A DNA stretch of 64,000 bases from DATCJA01 sp963814955 (GCA_963814955.1 CAWFEX010000008.1:558001-622000); one strand, 5' to 3'; numbered from the stretch's first letter, positions 9,273-19,695 are shown. Numbers and translations: made by a program. Notes: generated by a model not told the origin, from the letters alone.

Positions 9273-10605
9273 GCGAACGCAGCACCTGACGCGCGGCGCG
9301 CTCGCCGGTGGCGATGGCACCGTCCACCGTCCCGGTCCCACCTTCCGAATCAGTGGCTTCGCCCGCGAAAAACAGCGTGCGCTGGATTGAACGGGCGAGC
9401 ACCGTCGGCGCGTCGGTGCCGCCCACTTTCTGATAGCTGTAGGCGCCGCGCGCAAATGGATCGTGTTCCCAGTCGTGCATCCACGCACCCTCGACCATGC
9501 GCCGCAGCCGCGCCGCGGGGACACCAAGTTGTCGGCTGAGAGAGGCGACCGCGGTCGCTTCGACTTTATCCGGCGGCAATTGCGCGAGCTGGTGCGCACG
9601 CGGTCCGCCGCGCCATCCGACGATCACCGGCGCCCGAAGTGGATATGCCGTCCACCACACCGGAAAGTCGTCGTCAGAGGTGTGCAGAAAGCTGAGCGTA
9701 TCGAGCGCGTCGTTCTCCACTTGCCTGGCGAACCAGTCCGACGCCCAGAACGGCTCGCTCAGTCGCAGCGTGACCCGCAGTACGAACCCAACCGCAAGGC
9801 GATCGAGCGCTGCCTGTTTCTGTCGGAGCTCGGGAATGAACCGAATGGCGCCCGGTTGCGCAGGTGCGGCCTTCAGAACACCGAGTGGGACCGCAACGAT
9901 CGCAGCTGTCGCCGTGAGCGGCGCACGCGGACGGCCGTCCGCATGACGCGCATCGATCGTGACTCGCCCGCGCTTCCACTGGATGGTCGTGACGATGGTC
10001 GACGCCTGAATCGCATCGGCAATCGGTGCGGAGAGCGAATTAATCACTCGATCGTAACCGCCGACGACGCGGCCGATGCGCTGCTCCCGAACATCTCCCC
10101 GTGGCGAGCCGTTGCTCGCGAGCGCCTGCGCGCTGATGACGCGAGGATCGGCGGCATGAAACCCTTCGACAAACTGGCGCGCGAGCGCGCGTTCCGGAGC
10201 CAGGCGTCTGCCGCCCGGCCGAGCCCTGAGGAAGTCGTGAAAGCTGTGGTCGCGTTTCGCTCGAGGGAGATGGCGCATGACGCGATCCAGGCGCTCCCAG
10301 AAATCGTCGAGCGGTCGCAGCCCGCCCCGCATTGTCGTCCATCGCTGACCGCCAACGTCGATCGTCGGGATCGACGCGTCACGCAATACGCGCTCGAGGT
10401 CTCTTGCGGTCCCGTGGATGAACTCGGCGCCCAGCTCGATCGGCACCGGAGTCGCGCTGTCGCGTCGCGTGAAGATCCGGCCGCCAATCCTGTCGCGCGC
10501 CTCGAGCACCACCACATCGATGTCCGCATCGTGCAGTCCACGGGCTGCGGCAATTCCAGCGGCACCCGCGCCGATCACAACGACGTTCGCACGTGCGCCT
10601 GGCAT
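9262..10605 (-). CDS. FAD-dependent amine oxidase
   Basis: Flavin monoamine oxidase-type enzyme of 447 aa. The dinucleotide-binding motif VVVIGAGAAGIAAARG lies at residues 8-23, followed by VLEARDRIGGRIFT and a C-terminal FAD motif (LFFAGEATDSEGGTGTVDGA). A family lysine is not obvious. The ATG at 10605 puts the Rossmann fold at the N-terminus as usual; an in-frame upstream start would add 28 unlike residues that run into a repeat cluster. No signal peptide is seen, so it is probably cytosolic. Substrate unknown. Confidence 0.88.
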   Translation of the reverse strand: MPGARANVVVIGAGAAGIAAARGLHDADIDVVVLEARDRIGGRIFTRRDSATPVPIELGAEFIHGTARDLERVLRDASIPTIDVGGQRWTTMRGGLRPLDDFWERLDRVMRHLPRAKRDHSFHDFLRARPGGRRLAPERALARQFVEGFHAADPRVISAQALASNGSPRGDVREQRIGRVVGGYDRVINSLSAPIADAIQASTIVTTIQWKRGRVTIDARHADGRPRAPLTATAAIVAVPLGVLKAAPAQPGAIRFIPELRQKQAALDRLAVGFVLRVTLRLSEPFWASDWFARQVENDALDTLSFLHTSDDDFPVWWTAYPLRAPVIVGWRGGPRAHQLAQLPPDKVEATAVASLSRQLGVPAARLRRMVEGAWMHDWEHDPFARGAYSYQKVGGTDAPTVLARSIQRTLFFAGEATDSEGGTGTVDGAIATGERAARQVLRSLRT

Positions 10606-10668
10606 CGCGCGGGAAAGTAGGCAGAACCTGTGCCGCTTCAGGGTTATGAGCGACGACTCTGGTGGGAC

Positions 10669-10800
10669 GGTCCGCCTGAAGCCGGACACTACGCACGAGG
10701 CCGGTCCGGCTGAAGCCGGACATGACGTACGACCGCTTTACAAGACGTAGTGTCCGCCTTCAGGCGGACCGTGTAAGTCCGGCTAAGCCAGACACTACGT
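10669..10800. repeat. Cluster of four GTAG-footed palindromes (REP-like)
   Basis: Four copies of a hairpin whose arms are GTCCGGC or GTCCGCC and their complements, each linked to GTAG (or CTAC when inverted). Copies start near 10669, 10703, 10747 and 10776 and alternate orientation. The cluster fills the spacer between the amine oxidase start and the TonB receptor end. Layout resembles REP/BIME elements. Confidence 0.85.
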
Positions 10801-10809
10801 CTGCGTGAT

Positions 10810-10871
10810 TTCCGATGCACCACGGAGGCACAGGTTGAGAACAAATCCTCCGTGCCTCCGTGTCTCCGTGG
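10810..10871. repeat. CTCCGTG array forming a long hairpin
   Basis: An 8-nt periodic array (CTCCGTGC, CTCCGTGT, CTCCGTGG) faces an inverted copy starting CCACGGAGGCAC. The arms can pair across about 20 nt. It sits just behind the TonB receptor gene on its 3' side and may serve as a terminator. A related array occurs at 13943-13962. Confidence 0.7.
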
Positions 10872-10887
10872 CCGTAATTCGAAGAGC

Positions 10888-13786
10888 TCAGAACTGCAGC
10901 CGGAACCCGAACTGCGCCGAACGATACTGCGCGTTGATGTGCTGCAGATACTGCGCGCGCTGGCTCTCCTCGGTGCCGATGGTCCAGTTCGGCCGGTCGA
11001 AGACGTTGAAGACCTCCGCGATGGCATCGATCGACAGGCGACCGGGCAGCGGGATCCGTTGCTGCGCCCGCAGGCTCGTCACGTTCTGCGGCGGGGAGAT
11101 GATCGAATTGCGCGGCACGATCGTCCCGTCCGGCCGCAGGCGGCCGCTGAAGGTCCCGCCGGTGTTCCGCACGTCGCCGCCGTAGTTGCTCGCTTCCCGG
11201 TTGCCGGTGCCCAGGTAATGGAAGCCGCTCACCTGGAATCCGCGCCCCACCTGCCAGATGCCGCTGAAGACGGCTCGGTGGCGTTGATCTTCCTCCGCCA
11301 GTCCCCATTCCCCGCCCAGATCCGGAGCCGTGGGGAAGGGGACCATGAAGAGCCCGCTGAATGGTCTCGAGTCGGCGCTGTAGAAGCGCGACAGCGTGTA
11401 GGTGGCTGACGCCTGCCAGCGGTTGCTGAACCGCTTGGTGAAGCCCGTGACCAAGCCGTGATAGGACGACTTGGCGGTGTGGGTGTTCATCGAGACGACG
11501 CCCCAGTCCGGGTAGGGGCGGTTGCTCCTGACGTTGAAATTGAGGTTGGCGCCGGTCGCCGGGTCGAAGAGCAGATTCATGTTGTCGAGCACGTCCTTCT
11601 CGAACCGGCCCTGGGTGTACACGTAGTCGGCCTCCACCGCCATCGTTGTGCCGAACTGCCGCTGGAAGCCGATCGTCGTCTGCCAGGTCCGTGGCAGCTC
11701 GATGTACTCAGGCAGTGCCGTGAATTCACGGACGTCACGAAGGAGGCATCCGGGCCTATTATTGTTGTTGTAGCAGTACAGCGGGTTCGCTTCCTCATAG
11801 GTGGGCAACGGCCTGCCGCCGGTCGGGTTCGCGGCGAAATCCGGCCGGCCGTCGTTCTCGTACCGAATCGTGGCGATCTGGGTATTGCCAACCGCGGACC
11901 CCGCGTCGGCGAACGCATCGCCGTAGTAGATCCCCGACCCGCCGCGGATGACTGTTCGATCGTTCAGCCGGTATGCAAACCCGAGCCGTGGCTGCACGTT
12001 GTTCCAGTCGTTGGGACGACCGGGCTCCTGGAACGGCGGGAAGCTGATGTCGTTGGCAAAGAGGTCCGTCCCCGCGTCGTAGCGCACACCGAGGTTCAGC
12101 GTCAGGCGATCCATGATCTGCCAGTCGTCTTGCGCCCAGAGGCCGAACTTCTTGTTGGGGTTTTCGACCGCGAAGTTTCCGACACCGATGGTATAGCTCC
12201 GCGTGATGGAGGAGAGCGCCGCCAGGTTCCAGGTGTCGACGTTCCACGCGTCCGGGAACCACGCCTGGAGCTGTGCCGGCGACGGCAGCGGGCCACCCCG
12301 GGCGTCGATCTGACCCATGTTCTGCCGCCGATTCAGCGTAATGACGTCACGGAGCAGTAACTCGCCGCCGGTCCGCAGGTCGTGACGCCCCCTCGCGCTG
12401 AACGAATAGGTGAAGTCGTCGCGTACGCTGTAGATATCCTGGTCCAGGGTACGTGGGATGTTCTGGTTGAGGTTGAACGAGAAGCCGGTAAACATGATGC
12501 GCGGCGCCCCGTTCGTGATGCCGTTCGCGCGCTGCCAATGGTTCGACCAGTTAGCGAGACTCGTTTGGGCGATCCCGAACGCGGTCTTCCCGGCTTTGAC
12601 CTCGTTCAACATCCGATTGCTCAGCACCTGTGTCATCTGTCCGAGGATCTCGTCGTTGTATTCCTGGGTCGTACTCGTGGACGTCGGGTGGGTGGTGGCG
12701 GAGGGTAGACCGAACGGCTCCGACAGCCGGCCCCCGGACATCTTGAACATCACGCGCGTCCGCGGCGAGAGTTGATAGTCCAGGCGGCCGCCAGCCATCT
12801 TCCGGTTGTTCGTCCCCTCCAGCGAGACGTTGAAGACCGGGTACGGCGTGCGCCAGATGCTGACCCTCGGCTCGCGCTCGTATTCATAGTTGGCGAAGAA
12901 GTGCAGCCGGTCCCGCAGGATCGGGCCGCCGAGGGCCCCGCTGTACTGGTCGTTGTTGATCGGCTCGACGAGGCCGAGAACCCGATTCTCCGAGTTGAAG
13001 CGGTCTTTTCGAAAGTTGGTCCGAAACACCCCTGAGAGCTGATTCGTGCCACCCTTGCTGATCACGTTGACTTGTACGCCCGCCGACCGGCCCTGCGTCG
13101 CGTCGAACCGGTTGGTGATGTACTGGAATTCCGCGATCGAATCCGCGCTGTACCGCGGCTGGCCGCCGGTGCCGAACTCCGAGGTCACCTGCTGACCGTC
13201 GACGTTGAGATGGAACTCGCGCGTCTCGTTGTTGTTTCTGTCCGGGAGCGCTCTCTCCGAGTTTTCTCTGGTAGTGGCGACGGGGACCGCTCGGCTGCCC
13301 GGCGCGAGCATCGCCAGCGAGATCCAGTTGCGCCCGTTCGCCGGCAGCTCTCCCACCTGGCGCGGATCGATGTTGGATCCCAGCGCCGAGGTCGTGGTTT
13401 CAATCAGCGGCGCCTCACCCGTGACAGTGATCGACTCGGCGACGCCCGTGGGAGACATCTGGAGATTCACAACGGCGGTCTGGCCCACCAGCAGCTCGAC
13501 GTTGCGCGTCGGGGCGTTGAAGCCCTGGAGCACCGCCGTGATGCGCAGCACGCCGGTGCGGACGGGCAGCCGATACGGCGCCGCGGTCATCGGTGACCGT
13601 TTCAAAGGAATTTCCGGTGGCCTCGTGGACGGCGCGTAGCGTGGCGCCGGGCAACACGCCACCCGTGGAATCGGTGACCGTGCCACTCACCACGGCGCTG
13701 ACCGTGATGTCCTGCGCGTGAACCAGCAATGGGACGACCAGAACCGTGGAAGCGACCATCAACCCAACGACCAGGCTCGATCTCAT
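10888..13786 (-). CDS. Oar-like TonB-dependent receptor with carboxypeptidase-regulatory plug (one apparent frameshift)
   Basis: Large outer-membrane receptor of about 966 aa, Oar/SusC-like type common in Acidobacteria. The start at 13786 gives signal peptide MRSSLVVGLMVASTVLVVPL ending near VHAQD, with GAGGAGGTCGTA upstream. An Ig-like carboxypeptidase-regulatory domain follows (GTVTDSTGGVLPGATL, about residues 32-115), then a plug (PLIETTTSALGSNID, ELPANGRNW) and a long barrel ending GFRLQF. The frame shifts near 13580: FETVTDDRGA continues as YRLPVRTGVL in the next frame; length 3n+1 fits one inserted base. Downstream of the shift the barrel is open to 10888. The ligand is unknown; no partner ExbB/TonB or SusD-like gene is present. 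Confidence 0.9.
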
Positions 13787-13970
13787 TACGACCTCCTCTC
13801 GGTTACGAGTGCGGTCAACGATCGGCTCTGTCAGCCCCGGCGCGGCTGACCAGGGTCGGTATCAACGGGCGAGGATTAAGTGGGGGCGATTCTAGGGGCG
13901 ACAGGGACGCCTGTCAAATTGAAGAAAATCTCCGTTTCTCCGTGTCTCTGTGGTCCGTCGTCGAAGCTCC

Positions 13971-15734
13971 TTATCGCGTTTGCACGGCATCCATTTTTCC
14001 CTGAAGCGAGAACATCCACACGCTGTCGCCGCGAGGAGCGTTCGCGAAGAGGCTGCCGGCGGACAACACGACGACATACTGCTGTCCGCGATGCTCGAAC
14101 ACGGCGGCGGGTGCGTTGACGCCGGCGCCCGTCTGAAATTGCCAGAGCATCGCGCCGGTTCGAGAATCGAGCGCGGTGAAGCGTCCGTCTCCGCGGCCGA
14201 TGAACAACAGGCCTCCCGCCGTTACCACCGATCCGCTGTAGCAGCGCTCGGGCCACTGCTGCTGCCAGACCAGCTTGTTCGTGCGCATGTCGAGAGCCGA
14301 CAGGACACCGCTGATGCCCCACGCGACGGCGCCGAACACGCCACCGATATAGCGCTGGCCGTCCATCGGAATTTCAAAGTCGCTGTCGCCGCCCTTGAAA
14401 ACGCCGGTGCGGTCTGACGCGCAGACGTACAAGTGACCGCTCCGGGGATCGTAGGAGCTGGGCGGCCAATTGGCCCCACCGCCCTGCCCCGGCTTGGCAA
14501 CAATCGGCTCGGTCCAGAACGGCGTGAAGATGCGTCCCTGGTTGACGAGCCGGAACCCTTCAGGCGCAATCGCCATCGACTGCGGTACGAACGCGTCGCC
14601 GGCGGGAAACGGCTGCGTACGTGCCGTCGCCTGTCGCGGCTCCTGCGGCACCGGCCGCTCTTCGATGCCGATGAGCGGCCGGCCGTTGGTGCGATCCAGG
14701 ATGTATACCCATCCGGTCTTGCTCGGTTGCGCGAGCCCCTTGCGCATCCGGCCGCCAATCTCGATGTCAAAGAGGACAACCGGACTCGGCGCGTCGAAGT
14801 CCCAGATGTCGTGGTGCACCTGTTGGAAGTGCCAGCGGTATCGACCGGTCTTTGCGTCGACGGCGACGATGGACGCGGAAAACAGGTTGTCGCCGGCGCG
14901 AACGGCGCCGTTGAAGTCGGGACCGGGATTGCCCGTCGAAAAATAGAGCAGCCCGAGCTCCGGATCGACGGCAGGCGTCTGCCATACCGATGCGCCGCCG
15001 TGTTGCCACACGTCGTTGTCCTTCGGCCACGTGTCGTGGCCGACCTCGCCCGGGCCGGGAATCGTGTAGAACGTCCACGCGAGCGATCCGTTCGCTGCGT
15101 TGAACGCCTTCACACGTCCGCGAATACCGTATTCGGCCCCGGCGAAACCGGTGACGACGAGGCCGTCGTAGTACAGCGGCGCGCTCGTGATGCTGAATCC
15201 TTCCTCCCAGCGTTCCGCCTGTACCGACCAGACGACAGTGCCCGTCTGTTGATTGAGGGCCACGAGCTTTCCGTCCAACTGCCCGACGTACACCTTGCCG
15301 TCGCCGAGACCGACGCCGCGGCTCGTCCACCCGCAGCAGACCACGTTGATCGACGCGGCGAGATTGGCTTTGTAGGTCCAGAGAATTTCCCCTGACTCGG
15401 CGCTGATGGCAAACACATCGTCGGCGCCGGTGATCACGTAGATGACGCCGTCGTGGACGAGCGGCTGGGCCTCGCCGGAATACTTCAGATCCAGTCCGGA
15501 GCCGAGTCGCGTTCGCCAGACGGCTTTCAGCCCTGCGACGTTGTCATGATTGATCTGAGTCAGCGGCGAATACCGGCGGTTGTAGAGATCGCCACCGTTG
15601 GTGGGCCACGCCGCGGCCGGAAATTGCGTCAGCTCTCGCGCGGCAAACGCGGGCGCGGGCGTAATCTTCTGCTGCCCCTGAACGAAGACGCCGGCGGCGC
15701 ACGCCACAGCCACGACGATCATCGGATGACGCAT
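13971..15734 (-). CDS. PQQ-type quinoprotein dehydrogenase (secreted)
   Basis: Secreted eight-bladed propeller of 587 aa related to PQQ-dependent alcohol/glucose dehydrogenases. Signal peptide MRHPMIVVAVACAAGVFVQG. Propeller landmarks include GGDLYNRRYSPLTQI, LKYSGEAQPLVHDGVIY, HHDIWDFDAPSPVVL (Ca/PQQ region) and WQTPAVDPELGLLYF. A vicinal Cys pair, VVCCGWTSRG, occupies the position of the PQQ-contacting disulfide. No haem motif is present, so an external electron acceptor is needed. The ATG at 15734 lies 7 nt after a TAGGAT -10-like hexamer; a TTG two codons earlier is less likely. Substrate unknown. Confidence 0.87.
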   Translation of the reverse strand: MRHPMIVVAVACAAGVFVQGQQKITPAPAFAARELTQFPAAAWPTNGGDLYNRRYSPLTQINHDNVAGLKAVWRTRLGSGLDLKYSGEAQPLVHDGVIYVITGADDVFAISAESGEILWTYKANLAASINVVCCGWTSRGVGLGDGKVYVGQLDGKLVALNQQTGTVVWSVQAERWEEGFSITSAPLYYDGLVVTGFAGAEYGIRGRVKAFNAANGSLAWTFYTIPGPGEVGHDTWPKDNDVWQHGGASVWQTPAVDPELGLLYFSTGNPGPDFNGAVRAGDNLFSASIVAVDAKTGRYRWHFQQVHHDIWDFDAPSPVVLFDIEIGGRMRKGLAQPSKTGWVYILDRTNGRPLIGIEERPVPQEPRQATARTQPFPAGDAFVPQSMAIAPEGFRLVNQGRIFTPFWTEPIVAKPGQGGGANWPPSSYDPRSGHLYVCASDRTGVFKGGDSDFEIPMDGQRYIGGVFGAVAWGISGVLSALDMRTNKLVWQQQWPERCYSGSVVTAGGLLFIGRGDGRFTALDSRTGAMLWQFQTGAGVNAPAAVFEHRGQQYVVVLSAGSLFANAPRGDSVWMFSLQGKMDAVQTR

Positions 15735-15780
15735 GCGCAAGATCCTACAGCGAAGTGGGGCGGCGCGCAGAGGGCGGCGG

Positions 15781-15786
15781 TAAGAT
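15781..15786 (+). promoter_or_regulatory. TAAGAT -10-like hexamer, possibly leaderless start
   Basis: TAAGAT ends 8 nt before the ATG at 15795 and there is no ribosome-binding site between them, so transcription may begin at or next to the start codon. No clear -35 is seen. It is one of several similar arrangements in this window. Confidence 0.4.
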
Positions 15787-15794
15787 CCCGAATC

Positions 15795-16650
15795 ATGAGG
15801 CCGATCGTGGCCCTGGCTGCCTCGTCCGTCGCCGCGTTAGTGGCCGTCGCGTGTGCATCTGCGCCTCCACAGATGCAGCCGCGCGCCATCGTGCTCGAAC
15901 AGATTCGTGCACGGCCCCAGAGTCAGGCGGCGTTCGTCGACAGCTACGACGAGGCACTCGCCTCGATCGCGGCGATCACCGAGCGCGATCTCGGTCTACC
16001 GAAGCTGGCGGGGGTGCTGCATCTTCTCCCAGACCGCCAGGCGCTCTACGACGTGCTCCAGGCGAATGGAGCCGACTCCGTTACGGCGGGTGCTGCCGCC
16101 GATCGGATGATTGCCGTGGGCGCCTACCGTGCGGTGTATGTGAACCAGGAGCGGTTTGCGCGGCTCAACTGGAACGCACGGCTCGCGGTGCTCGCCCACG
16201 AGGTGGCGCATGCGGGGCAGTACACAACTGTCCGGGGGACGCCGCGGCACGTCCGATCAGTGGCTGCGGGAAGGCTTCGCCGACTGGGTGCAGGCCCACG
16301 TGCTCGATGCGCTCGGTGTCTTGACGCGCGAAGGCATCCTGACCCGCAACAGCCGTTTTATCAGCACGCCTGGCAGACGCGAACAGCTGCCGCCGTTGTC
16401 GGACATGGCGAACTTTCCCCAGTGGGTTGAACTGTCGACGAGCGGCGCCAGCGACCTTCTGTATCCGTACGCGTACGTCGCGACAGATTTTCTCATTCAG
16501 CGGCACAACCAGGACGACGTGATCACATACTTTCGTCTCTTTGCCGCGTCAGACGATCGCCTCACCAATTTCAAGCAGGCGTTTGGTGAAGAATGGAGCG
16601 CGTTCGACGCCGCGCTCCGTGAACATGTCGCGCAGCTGCGTCCCTATTGA
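15795..16650 (+). CDS. Gluzincin-type metallopeptidase-like lipoprotein (one apparent frameshift)
   Basis: Exported protein of about 285 aa with lipoprotein-type signal MRPIVALAASSVAALVAVAC. It carries HEVAH followed about 25 residues later by WLREGFADW, the zinc-peptidase pattern HExxH...E of gluzincins (M1/M48/DUF1570-like). The two halves are in different frames: a run of five G at about 16228-16232 breaks the frame; with one G removed the chain reads TTVRGRRGTSDQWLREG without a gap. Total length 3n+1 agrees. A Ycf-like or chaperone role cannot be excluded, but the zinc ligands argue for peptidase activity in the periplasm. Confidence 0.75.
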
Positions 16651-16673
16651 GGGAATCGCGGTGCGTATCGGAC

Positions 16674-16715
16674 GTAGGGCGCGGCTTTACGCGAAAGCGG
16701 AAAGGCCCGCCCTAC
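16674..16715. repeat. GTAG-footed palindrome overlapping a stop codon
   Basis: GTAGGGCGCGGC starts the element and CCGCCCTAC closes it. The inverted foot CTAC supplies the TAG stop codon of the minus-strand cupin gene ending at 16712. Confidence 0.7.
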
Positions 16716-17251
16716 TTCGTGTCCCAGCGAAACAGCAGGAACTCCACCGCGCCGTTGACCGCTGTGATTTGATGCGGCACGCCCGGCGGAATGAAGATCA
16801 CGTCGCCCGTTCTGACGGTCCGCGACTTTCCGTTGCGAATGCCGCTGCCATCGACGTCGCCCTCCGCGCCGCCGGCGGGCTTCGCGTCGGTCAGCGCACC
16901 GTCGGTCGTCAACGTCGCCTCGCCCGATCGAATCAGATAGAGGTCCGCCTTCTTTCCGTGCGTGCCAGCGCCCTCTTCAGCGGCGGTCTCACGCCGCACG
17001 TTGAAGTTGAACGCGCCACCCTCGAGGATGCGGTAGGTCTCGAGCTTCTTCTGAGACATCTCCTTGAAGCCGGCGTTGATCGTTGCCGCCTGCCAGTCGA
17101 CGGTCTTGTCGGTGGGCGCCGGCAGCCGGAGCGGCAGGCCCGTGAGTGAAGGCGCTGGCGGCGCGCCGCGGCCTGCCTGCTGTCCCGTCGCAACGATGGC
17201 GCCGAGCACGAACATCACGACCCCATAGAGTCCGATCCGAATCGCCCGCAT
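16712..17251 (-). CDS. Exported cupin-domain protein
   Basis: 179-aa protein with Sec signal MRAIRIGLYGVVMFVLGAIV ending near ATGQQ, then a single cupin barrel: GAFNFNVRRET, GTHGKKADLYLIRSGEATL (first cupin motif with one His) and GDVIFIPPGVPHQI (second motif, His). Metal binding is plausible with reduced ligand number. AAGGAGG precedes the ATG by 6 nt. It follows the MBL hydrolase by 16 nt, so the two are probably cotranscribed. Substrate unknown. Confidence 0.82.
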   Translation of the reverse strand: MRAIRIGLYGVVMFVLGAIVATGQQAGRGAPPAPSLTGLPLRLPAPTDKTVDWQAATINAGFKEMSQKKLETYRILEGGAFNFNVRRETAAEEGAGTHGKKADLYLIRSGEATLTTDGALTDAKPAGGAEGDVDGSGIRNGKSRTVRTGDVIFIPPGVPHQITAVNGAVEFLLFRWDTK

Positions 17252-17267
17252 CTGAACCTCCTTCCCG

Positions 17268-18161
17268 TCAGCGCCGGACGGCGCTCAGGGTCTTGTATAT
17301 GTTGGCAATGTTGATGTCGTTGTCCTCGTCGTACTCGATCCAGTTCTTGTACTCAGCCATGATGCCCGCCGCCTGCAGCTGCTCCAGCGTCCTGCCGGCG
17401 GCGATGCCCGCAGCCACGCGGGCGGCAATGTTTTCGTAGTACTGCCGATGCGCGATGACGTCGGCCTTCTTGCCAATCGGCCCGTGTCCGGGAACGGCGA
17501 GATCGAAATCGATCGCCTCCACGGTCTTGAGAGCCGCGACATATTCCGCTGCCGGCGCGCCGTTCGCCAAGGTATTCGAGCCTGGCACCGTATTGACCGC
17601 CATGAAGTCGACGCCGAAGACAACCCGCTCGGCCGGAAAGTGCAGCACGGTGAAGTCGGGGGCGTGGGCCATGCGCCCCGGGTGAATCATTTCCACGGTC
17701 TTCCCACCCAGCGTGACCGTGCGCCGCGTGCCGTACGTCGATTCAGGAGGAACAACCGCCGCAAAGCGCTTCGCGGCCGCCTCGTTCTGTCCTGCCGCTG
17801 CTTTCAGCGCCGCCGCGAAGTTCTCGTGCGCCACGAGCATTGCCATGTCGTTGAAGACCGCGGCGCCTGAAGCGTGATCCTGATGATGATGGCTATAAAG
17901 AACGTAGCGCACCGGTCTGTTCGGGAATCGCTCCGCGAGCTGTCCGGCGAGCCAGGTGGAGAAGTCCGTGCTGATCGGATCGGCCAGGATGATGCCGGCC
18001 GGAGTCACCAGAAACACGGTGTAGTGGTCGTTGTTCTGAGCGCGATAGAGGTCGCCGGTGACGCGGACGATGCTGCGCATCGCCGGACCCTGCGGCTGTT
18101 GTGCGTACGCTGCGGTCACAACGCACGCGAGAAGCCCGGAGGCAAGCAGGCGTGTATTCAT
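17268..18161 (-). CDS. Exported MBL-fold metallohydrolase
   Basis: 297-aa protein starting MNTRLLASGLLACVVTAAYA, a Sec signal. The metallo-beta-lactamase zinc motif SHHHQDH is at residues 90-96; further ligands are likely the Asp of GVDFMAVN and the His of VPGHGPIG. It most resembles periplasmic glyoxalase-II/quinoprotein-relay-like MBL proteins rather than true beta-lactamases. It lies directly upstream of the exported cupin gene (16-nt gap). Substrate unknown. Confidence 0.88.
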   Translation of the reverse strand: MNTRLLASGLLACVVTAAYAQQPQGPAMRSIVRVTGDLYRAQNNDHYTVFLVTPAGIILADPISTDFSTWLAGQLAERFPNRPVRYVLYSHHHQDHASGAAVFNDMAMLVAHENFAAALKAAAGQNEAAAKRFAAVVPPESTYGTRRTVTLGGKTVEMIHPGRMAHAPDFTVLHFPAERVVFGVDFMAVNTVPGSNTLANGAPAAEYVAALKTVEAIDFDLAVPGHGPIGKKADVIAHRQYYENIAARVAAGIAAGRTLEQLQAAGIMAEYKNWIEYDEDNDINIANIYKTLSAVRR

Positions 18162-18285
18162 AAGAGCATCTCAGGTGAATGGTCGTACTTTGCGCACGTG
18201 AGCATACGCCAAGCGCGCCCGCGCAACGCACGCTGCGGCAATTTGCGACAAACGAGATGGGTGGCCGGCGGCCGGCCTCACAGGT

Positions 18286-19449
18286 CTACGCGATCGTCAC
18301 CTTGCGCGGATACTGCGAGTTGTCTTCGAGGAACGTCTTCTTGTTTTCCAGCTCCTTCTCTGTGGGCTGCACCAGGCCGTTGGCATCGGTCACGCGCGAC
18401 ACGAGCGTGTGCTCGCCGGGCATGGCGCCGCTCCAGGCGTAGGTGAAGAACTTCCACGAGAACTTCTCTTTCGTGGACGGATCGAGCTTCGCGGGCTGCC
18501 AGGGTCCGCCGTCGATGCTGACTTCGACACTTCGAATCGGCGTCCCGTCGTTGAGGATGACGCCGAACACGTCGTGCCGGTCTCCGTTCTTCGTGACGCG
18601 CGCGATGAACGACTTCGGACGCATGTGCGTGACGGCGTTCTCGGTCCACTTCATCTCGCCGTTGACCATCTCGCCGCGCAGCGTGCGATACCAGCGCGCC
18701 TGCCATTTGCCGACAAACGGATCGATCTGCACGTGAATCTCTGACAGCCACTTGAGGTTGGCAACGCCATACCATCCCGGCACGAGGAGCCGTACCGGAA
18801 AGCCCTGGTGCTTGGTGAGCGGCTCGCCGTTGAGCGCGTACGCCAGCATCGGCTCGCCCGAGAGTGCTTTTTCGCGCGAGAGGCTGCGTCCGAACTGCTG
18901 ATCCACCTTATGGACCGTGCCGCGGAAGTCCACCTCCTCTGGTCCGTGGTCCGCACCAAAGAACACGAACTCGCGAGCTTCCGATTTCACGCCGGCCCGA
19001 TCGAGCACGGTGCGCAGCGGCACGCCGGTCCAGCGGCCGTTACTCGAGAGCCCCTGAAGGGGACGCCGGTTGCCCGAGCACTCGAAGCCGAAAACGAGCT
19101 CGCTGTTTCCCATCTTCTTGAGCTCGTCGAGTGAGAGCGTGAGCGGCCGATCGACAAGTCCTGAGACTTTGAGACGGTAGGCGGCTGGATCGACATCAGG
19201 ATGCCCGTAATGCTGTGTGGTGAAAAACTGATCGCGCGGCGTGAACTGACCGCCGATCTTGCTGATGTCGATGATCCGCCGATCGGCGGCCGGCGTGAGG
19301 TTGATGTTTGCCGGCAGGTCGGTGAAAGGCACCACCGTCTCGCCCTGCGCAAGGGCGGGCAGCGCCCATTCCGGAAAGCCAAGAATCCCGAGGCCCGCAA
19401 CTGCGAGGCCGCCTTTGAGAATGTCGCGACGAGTGTTCTGTGTCGTCAT
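18286..19449 (-). CDS. Tat-exported sulfite-oxidase-family molybdopterin oxidoreductase
   Basis: 387-aa periplasmic enzyme. The Tat signal TRRDILKGGLAVAGLGI ends near LPALAQG. The Mo-coordinating cysteine is in FGFECSGNRRPLQG (Cys124). Further landmarks are WTGVPLRTVLDRAG, GWYGVANLKWL and a C-terminal dimerisation (Mo-co dimer) domain starting about residue 285 (IRSVEVSIDGGPWQPA). No haem domain is fused, as in SorA/SoxC-like forms. The ATG at 19449 is chosen because it begins the Tat signal; the longer open frame upstream lacks a signal. Electron acceptor and substrate are unknown; sulfite is only one possibility. Confidence 0.9.
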   Translation of the reverse strand: MTTQNTRRDILKGGLAVAGLGILGFPEWALPALAQGETVVPFTDLPANINLTPAADRRIIDISKIGGQFTPRDQFFTTQHYGHPDVDPAAYRLKVSGLVDRPLTLSLDELKKMGNSELVFGFECSGNRRPLQGLSSNGRWTGVPLRTVLDRAGVKSEAREFVFFGADHGPEEVDFRGTVHKVDQQFGRSLSREKALSGEPMLAYALNGEPLTKHQGFPVRLLVPGWYGVANLKWLSEIHVQIDPFVGKWQARWYRTLRGEMVNGEMKWTENAVTHMRPKSFIARVTKNGDRHDVFGVILNDGTPIRSVEVSIDGGPWQPAKLDPSTKEKFSWKFFTYAWSGAMPGEHTLVSRVTDANGLVQPTEKELENKKTFLEDNSQYPRKVTIA

Positions 19450-19458
19450 GGGGGCAAT

Positions 19459-19464
19459 GGTATA
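19459..19464 (-). promoter_or_regulatory. TATACC -10-like hexamer before the sulfite-oxidase-like gene
   Basis: On the minus strand TATACC is followed by 9 nt and then the ATG at 19449, without a ribosome-binding site. The same TATACC-N9-ATG arrangement precedes the cytochrome gene at 34302. Confidence 0.4.
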
Positions 19465-19667
19465 CCCGTAAGCCGTTCTTCCGCACCCCCGGAAATTGGC
19501 GGCGTGCTGGGCTTCGAATCGCACGAAAAATGCTGCGTAGGCCTGCGACAAGCGCGCGGTTGCGGTCGCCCGCCCTGGCAGCTGACCTTGAGCCGGAGCA
19601 GCGTTTTCTCGGTCCGCCGAGCCACTTTTCGCAGGAAATACACGTCCTCGCTTCGGAAGAGAGCAGC

Positions 19668-19695
19668 TTGACTCTGTGCGGCGAGGGGAGATAAT
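19668..19695 (+). promoter_or_regulatory. Sigma-70-like promoter of the molybdenum hydroxylase genes
   Basis: TTGACT (19668-19673), a 16-nt spacer and GATAAT (19690-19695) form the best promoter I see in the window. The ATG follows after only 6 nt, so the transcript is probably leaderless or nearly so, although a GAGGGGAG run overlaps the spacer. Confidence 0.6.
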